7,460 nucleotides of DNA, taken from NCBI GenBank assembly GCA_030640595.1, contig DAOWJC010000117.1, positions 1-7,460 on the forward strand, read 5' to 3'. The translations under genes and the position numbers were made by a program. Positions 4,493 through 7,460 of this stretch are shown piece after piece (the first letter of the stretch is position 1; each line of letters opens with the position of its first letter). The stretch is from Dehalococcoidia bacterium. Lineage in GTDB: Bacteria; Chloroflexota; Dehalococcoidia; Dehalococcoidales; DAOWJC01. The notes beneath the pieces were generated by a model, which saw only the letters and a program-made list of their open reading frames with translations, was not told the DNA's origin and searched no databases.

Positions 4493-7460
4493 TTCTGCGG
4501 TAGTCTGGTAAGGGTTGAGCGCTATAAATCTGGCTACCGCTGACAAGTGCCTCCACTGCGGCTTGAACCGTGTCAAGGGAAGTAAAGCAGGGAATGCGTT
4601 TCTCCGCTGCCGCCCGACGAATGTGGAAACCATCTCTCAGCGGGATGCGACCTCCGGTAATGGTATTGACCACGCCGTTTACTGTCCCGTTATTGATGAT
4701 GTCAATAACATTGGGATGCCCCTCACTCAATTTCTTGCTAATCATTGTTACCGGGAGTTCGACCGCCTCAATCATGGCGGCGGTGCCCTCGGTAGCATAG
4801 AGCTTATAGCCTATTGACGAGAACTTTCTGATTATGGGTAATGCTTCAGGCTTATCCCTGTCGGCGATACTGAAGAGTATGGCTCCTTCGGGCGATAGCA
4901 TTAGTCCGGCGGCTAGAAGTGCCTTGGTTAGCGCGGCATCAAAGGTATAGTCAATTCCCATTACCTCCCCGGTGGACTTCATTTCAGGACCGAGATAGGT
5001 ATCAACACCAAGAAGTTTTGACATTGAAAAGACCGGGGCTTTAATAGCGACTAGCTCTTGTCTTTGCCACAGTCCAGTGGTATAGCCCTGCTCTTTGAGG
5101 CTCTTACCTAGCATAACCTTGGTGGCTACATTTACCATCGGCACCCCGGTAATCTTAGAGATAAACGGGATAGTGCGGCTAGCCCGAGGATTTACCTCCA
5201 ATACATAAACTGATGACCCCTGAGTGCTACTACCGGGCATAATAACGAACTGAATATTCATTAAGCCATTAATTTTAAGTCCCAGCCCTATTCTGACGGC
5301 ATAGTCAATAATGGTTTCTATCTCTGGCTCAGTCAGGTTTACCCCGGGATAGACCGCCATTGAGTCGCCACTATGCACTCCCGCCCGTTCAATATGCTCC
5401 ATTATCCCAGGGATGAGCACAGTTTCGCCGTCACCTATGGCATCAACCTCTACCTCTTTCCCCTCCAGGTATTTATCAATAAGGACGGGGTGCCTGGTAT
5501 CCAGTTCCATAGCCAGGCTCATGTAACGGATTAGTTCACTGGCATCGGGCACTATTTCCATGGCTCTACCACCGAGGACATAGCTGGGGCGAACCAATAC
5601 CGGGTAACCGATAAGCTTAGCCACACTGAGGGCTTCATCTACGGAGGTTACCCCGGCGCCTGGTGGTTCGGGGATACCTAATTGATTAAGGAAATTCTCA
5701 AATCTTCGCCTGTCCTCGGCTATGTCAATAGCCTCGGCGCTGGAACCGAGGAGGGGCATTCCGCTGCGAGAGAGAGGTTCAGCCAGGTTTATGGCTGTCT
5801 GACCACCAAACTGAACTATAGACGGTGGCGAAGGATAGCCTGAGAATTCAGCTCCACTTTCATTTTCCAGGATGTCACGCAGGCTTTCTTCATCCAGGGG
5901 TTCAAAGTAGAGGCGGTCACTGGTGTCAAAATCGGTGGACACTGTCTCTGGATTTGAGTTGACCATAATACTCTTGAAGCCAGATTCCTGTAGTGCCCAG
6001 GCAGAATGGACACTGCAATAGTCAAATTCAATGCCCTGACCAATGCGAATGGGTCCACTGCCAATAACTATTGCTTTGTTTTCCTGGATAGGCTCGGCCT
6101 CATTCTCCTGCTCATAGGTGCTATAAAAGTAGGGGGTATCAGCACTAAACTCAGCGGCACAGGTATCCACCACCTTGTAAACGGGGCGGATATTCCAGCT
6201 ATGACGCGTTTGCCTCACCTGTTCGGGTAGCCTATCGGCTAGAGTTCCAATCTGTTCGTCGGAGAAGCCAAGCCGTTTTGCCTGCCATAGAAGCTCCGGC
6301 GTCAGTGGTTGGGACAGGAGCTGCTTTTCCATATCTACGATGTTCTGGAGTTTATCTATAAACCACAGGTCAATCTTGGTGTGCTCGGCAAGCTCTTTAG
6401 TGCTTATCCCCCTTCTGAGGGCAGCCATAATTGCCCATATTCTCAGGTCGTTAGGTTCTATGGGGTAAGAGTTGATATTTGTTCCCAGCTCCCACTTCGG
6501 GTCTTCCCATAATAACGACCTTCTACCAAATTCCAGGGAGCGTATCGCCTTCTGGAAGGCGGCCTCAAAACACCTGTCAATAGCCATTACCTCACCGGTG
6601 GCTTTCATCTGTGTGCTTAGAACCCGGTCGCCTGAAGCAAACTTATCAAACGGCCAGCGAGGAATCTTGACCACCAGATAGTCCAGCGCCGGCTCAAAGG
6701 CAGCCATGGTTTTTCCGGTTACCTGATTGGGGATTTCATCCAGCCTCTTGCCCACAGCTATCTTGGCGGCTACCCGGGCTATGGGATAGCCGGTAGCTTT
6801 ACTGGCTAGGGCTGAACTACGGCTAACGCGAGGGTTGACCTCAATTACATAGTAATCATTGCTCTTGGGGTCAAGGGCAAACTGTATATTACAGCCACCC
6901 TCAACACCCAGGGCGCGGATAATCTTGAGGCTGGCTGTCCGCAGCATCTGGTACTCTTTATTGGTCATGGTCTGGCTGGGAGCAACCACAATGCTGTCGC
7001 CGGTATGCACTCCCATCGGGTCGATATTTTCCATATTGCAAACGGTGATGCAGTTATCGGCGCCATCACGCATTACCTCGTATTCAATCTCCTTCCAGCC
7101 GACAACCGAGCTTTCCAGCAGCACCTGGTGGATGGGACTGGTCGCCAGCCCTACGGTCGCCGCTTTGTCCAGTTCCTCCCAGGTAGTGGCGAAACCTCCC
7201 CCAGTCCCGCCGAGGGTGTAAGCGGGACGGATTACCAGTGGCAGACCTATCTTTTTGGCTACCTTCCTGGCTTGTTCAAGGGTATTGACAGTGGCGCTCT
7301 CCGGCACCGGCTCGCCGATGCTGACCATCATCTGCTTGAATAGCTCTCGGTCTTCGGCGTTTCTTATCGTTTGTATCGGCGTTCCCAGCGACCTAACATT
7401 GTATTTATCCAGGACGCCGGCATCAGCCAGGTCTACGGCTAGGTTGAGCCCGGTCTGACC
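4479..7460 (-). CDS. carB: Carbamoyl-phosphate synthase large subunit (N-terminus outside window)
   Basis: 993 residues are in the window; the frame is still open at the right edge. CarB with CarA makes carbamoyl phosphate from glutamine, bicarbonate and 2 ATP for pyrimidines and arginine. The first visible residues, GQTGLNLAVDLADAGVLDK, correspond to roughly residue 85 of E. coli CarB, so about 85 residues are missing. By visible residue number: first ATP-grasp half with the glycine loop YTLGGTGGG (81-89) and EVNPRVSRSSALASKATG (207-224); oligomerisation domain about 315-450; second synthetase half starting AIVIGSGPIRIGQGIEFDYC (463-482), with GGQT (552-555), RPSYVLGGRAM (624-634) and EVNPRASRT (755-763); C-terminal MGS-like allosteric domain about 855-980, including YATEGT and NTITGGR. 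The two halves show the internal duplication of the family. The ATG at 7331 is internal, since family sequence continues upstream of it. The C-terminal allosteric domain is intact, so control by UMP or a related effector is likely. Highest-confidence call here. Confidence 0.98.
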   Translation of the reverse strand, partial: GQTGLNLAVDLADAGVLDKYNVRSLGTPIQTIRNAEDRELFKQMMVSIGEPVPESATVNTLEQARKVAKKIGLPLVIRPAYTLGGTGGGFATTWEELDKAATVGLATSPIHQVLLESSVVGWKEIEYEVMRDGADNCITVCNMENIDPMGVHTGDSIVVAPSQTMTNKEYQMLRTASLKIIRALGVEGGCNIQFALDPKSNDYYVIEVNPRVSRSSALASKATGYPIARVAAKIAVGKRLDEIPNQVTGKTMAAFEPALDYLVVKIPRWPFDKFASGDRVLSTQMKATGEVMAIDRCFEAAFQKAIRSLEFGRRSLLWEDPKWELGTNINSYPIEPNDLRIWAIMAALRRGISTKELAEHTKIDLWFIDKLQNIVDMEKQLLSQPLTPELLWQAKRLGFSDEQIGTLADRLPEQVRQTRHSWNIRPVYKVVDTCAAEFSADTPYFYSTYEQENEAEPIQENKAIVIGSGPIRIGQGIEFDYCSVHSAWALQESGFKSIMVNSNPETVSTDFDTSDRLYFEPLDEESLRDILENESGAEFSGYPSPPSIVQFGGQTAINLAEPLSRSGMPLLGSSAEAIDIAEDRRRFENFLNQLGIPEPPGAGVTSVDEALSVAKLIGYPVLVRPSYVLGGRAMEIVPDASELIRYMSLAMELDTRHPVLIDKYLEGKEVEVDAIGDGETVLIPGIMEHIERAGVHSGDSMAVYPGVNLTEPEIETIIDYAVRIGLGLKINGLMNIQFVIMPGSSTQGSSVYVLEVNPRASRTIPFISKITGVPMVNVATKVMLGKSLKEQGYTTGLWQRQELVAIKAPVFSMSKLLGVDTYLGPEMKSTGEVMGIDYTFDAALTKALLAAGLMLSPEGAILFSIADRDKPEALPIIRKFSSIGYKLYATEGTAAMIEAVELPVTMISKKLSEGHPNVIDIINNGTVNGVVNTITGGRIPLRDGFHIRRAAAEKRIPCFTSLDTVQAAVEALVSGSQIYSAQPLPDYRRKEPV

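Noticed and set aside
7329..7331. ATG at 7331 as the start of carB, giving a 950-residue protein
   Set aside because: The same frame continues upstream to the window edge with clear CarB sequence (GQTGLNLA, LGTPIQTIRNAEDRELF). The Met is internal and the gene is cut by the window.
6859..7343. Open frames of 112-120 residues on the + strand opposite carB
   Set aside because: They lie entirely antisense to highly conserved carB codons and have no domain-like sequence. Open antisense frames are expected here.
4479..7460. Internal duplication in carB as a recent tandem repeat
   Set aside because: The two homologous halves are the ancient duplication found in all CarB proteins, not a local event.
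1..7460. Novel multi-gene system, CRISPR array, mobile element, toxin-antitoxin pair or tRNA
   Set aside because: All long frames fall into known housekeeping families, and the only intergenic space over 60 nt is the convergent spacer at 3153-3264. No direct-repeat array, transposase or cloverleaf was seen by eye.

Overview
The window looks like an ordinary housekeeping stretch of a bacterial chromosome. Base composition is moderate. Three of the four internal starts that can be assigned with confidence are non-ATG (TTG, GTG, TTG), and each has a purine-rich Shine-Dalgarno site. The gene content, the YjbQ subtype and the double-parvulin membrane protein downstream of mazG suggest an anaerobic, Chloroflexota-like organism (Dehalococcoidia or a relative). 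That assignment is inference from protein style and recalled neighbourhoods, with no rRNA or marker tree behind it.

Layout. Positions 1-3152 are read on the + strand. They hold the 3' end of a MazG-type nucleotide pyrophosphohydrolase gene, a membrane-anchored protein with two parvulin-like domains (TTG start, 2 nt after mazG), threonine synthase (thrC), and a small flavin-reductase-like FMN-binding protein (GTG start). Gaps between these genes are 2, about 50 and 25 nt, so they probably form one transcription unit. Positions 3153-3264 are a convergent intergenic spacer containing a short intrinsic terminator for the + strand genes and several overlapping inverted repeats. Positions 3265-7460 are read on the - strand. 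In transcription order they hold carB (large subunit of carbamoyl-phosphate synthase, 5' end outside the window), pyrK (electron-transfer subunit of dihydroorotate dehydrogenase, overlapping carB by 4 nt) and a yjbQ/UPF0047 gene.

How the genes work together. carB and pyrK both serve de novo pyrimidine synthesis: CarB makes carbamoyl phosphate, and PyrK carries electrons from dihydroorotate oxidation to NAD. They are the tail of a pyr operon whose earlier genes (probably carA and others) lie beyond the right edge. yjbQ is probably co-transcribed but has no clear pathway link. On the + strand, MazG (nucleotide clean-up), the parvulin-like protein (extracytoplasmic folding), ThrC (threonine synthesis) and the flavoprotein look like a loose housekeeping cluster with no common pathway.

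I found no mobile element, CRISPR array, tRNA, rRNA, toxin-antitoxin pair or defence gene, and nothing that supports an undescribed multi-gene system. The points most worth a second look are the apparent loss of catalytic histidines in both parvulin domains, the overlapping dyads at the convergence point, and the His-lacking YjbQ variant at the end of the pyrimidine operon.
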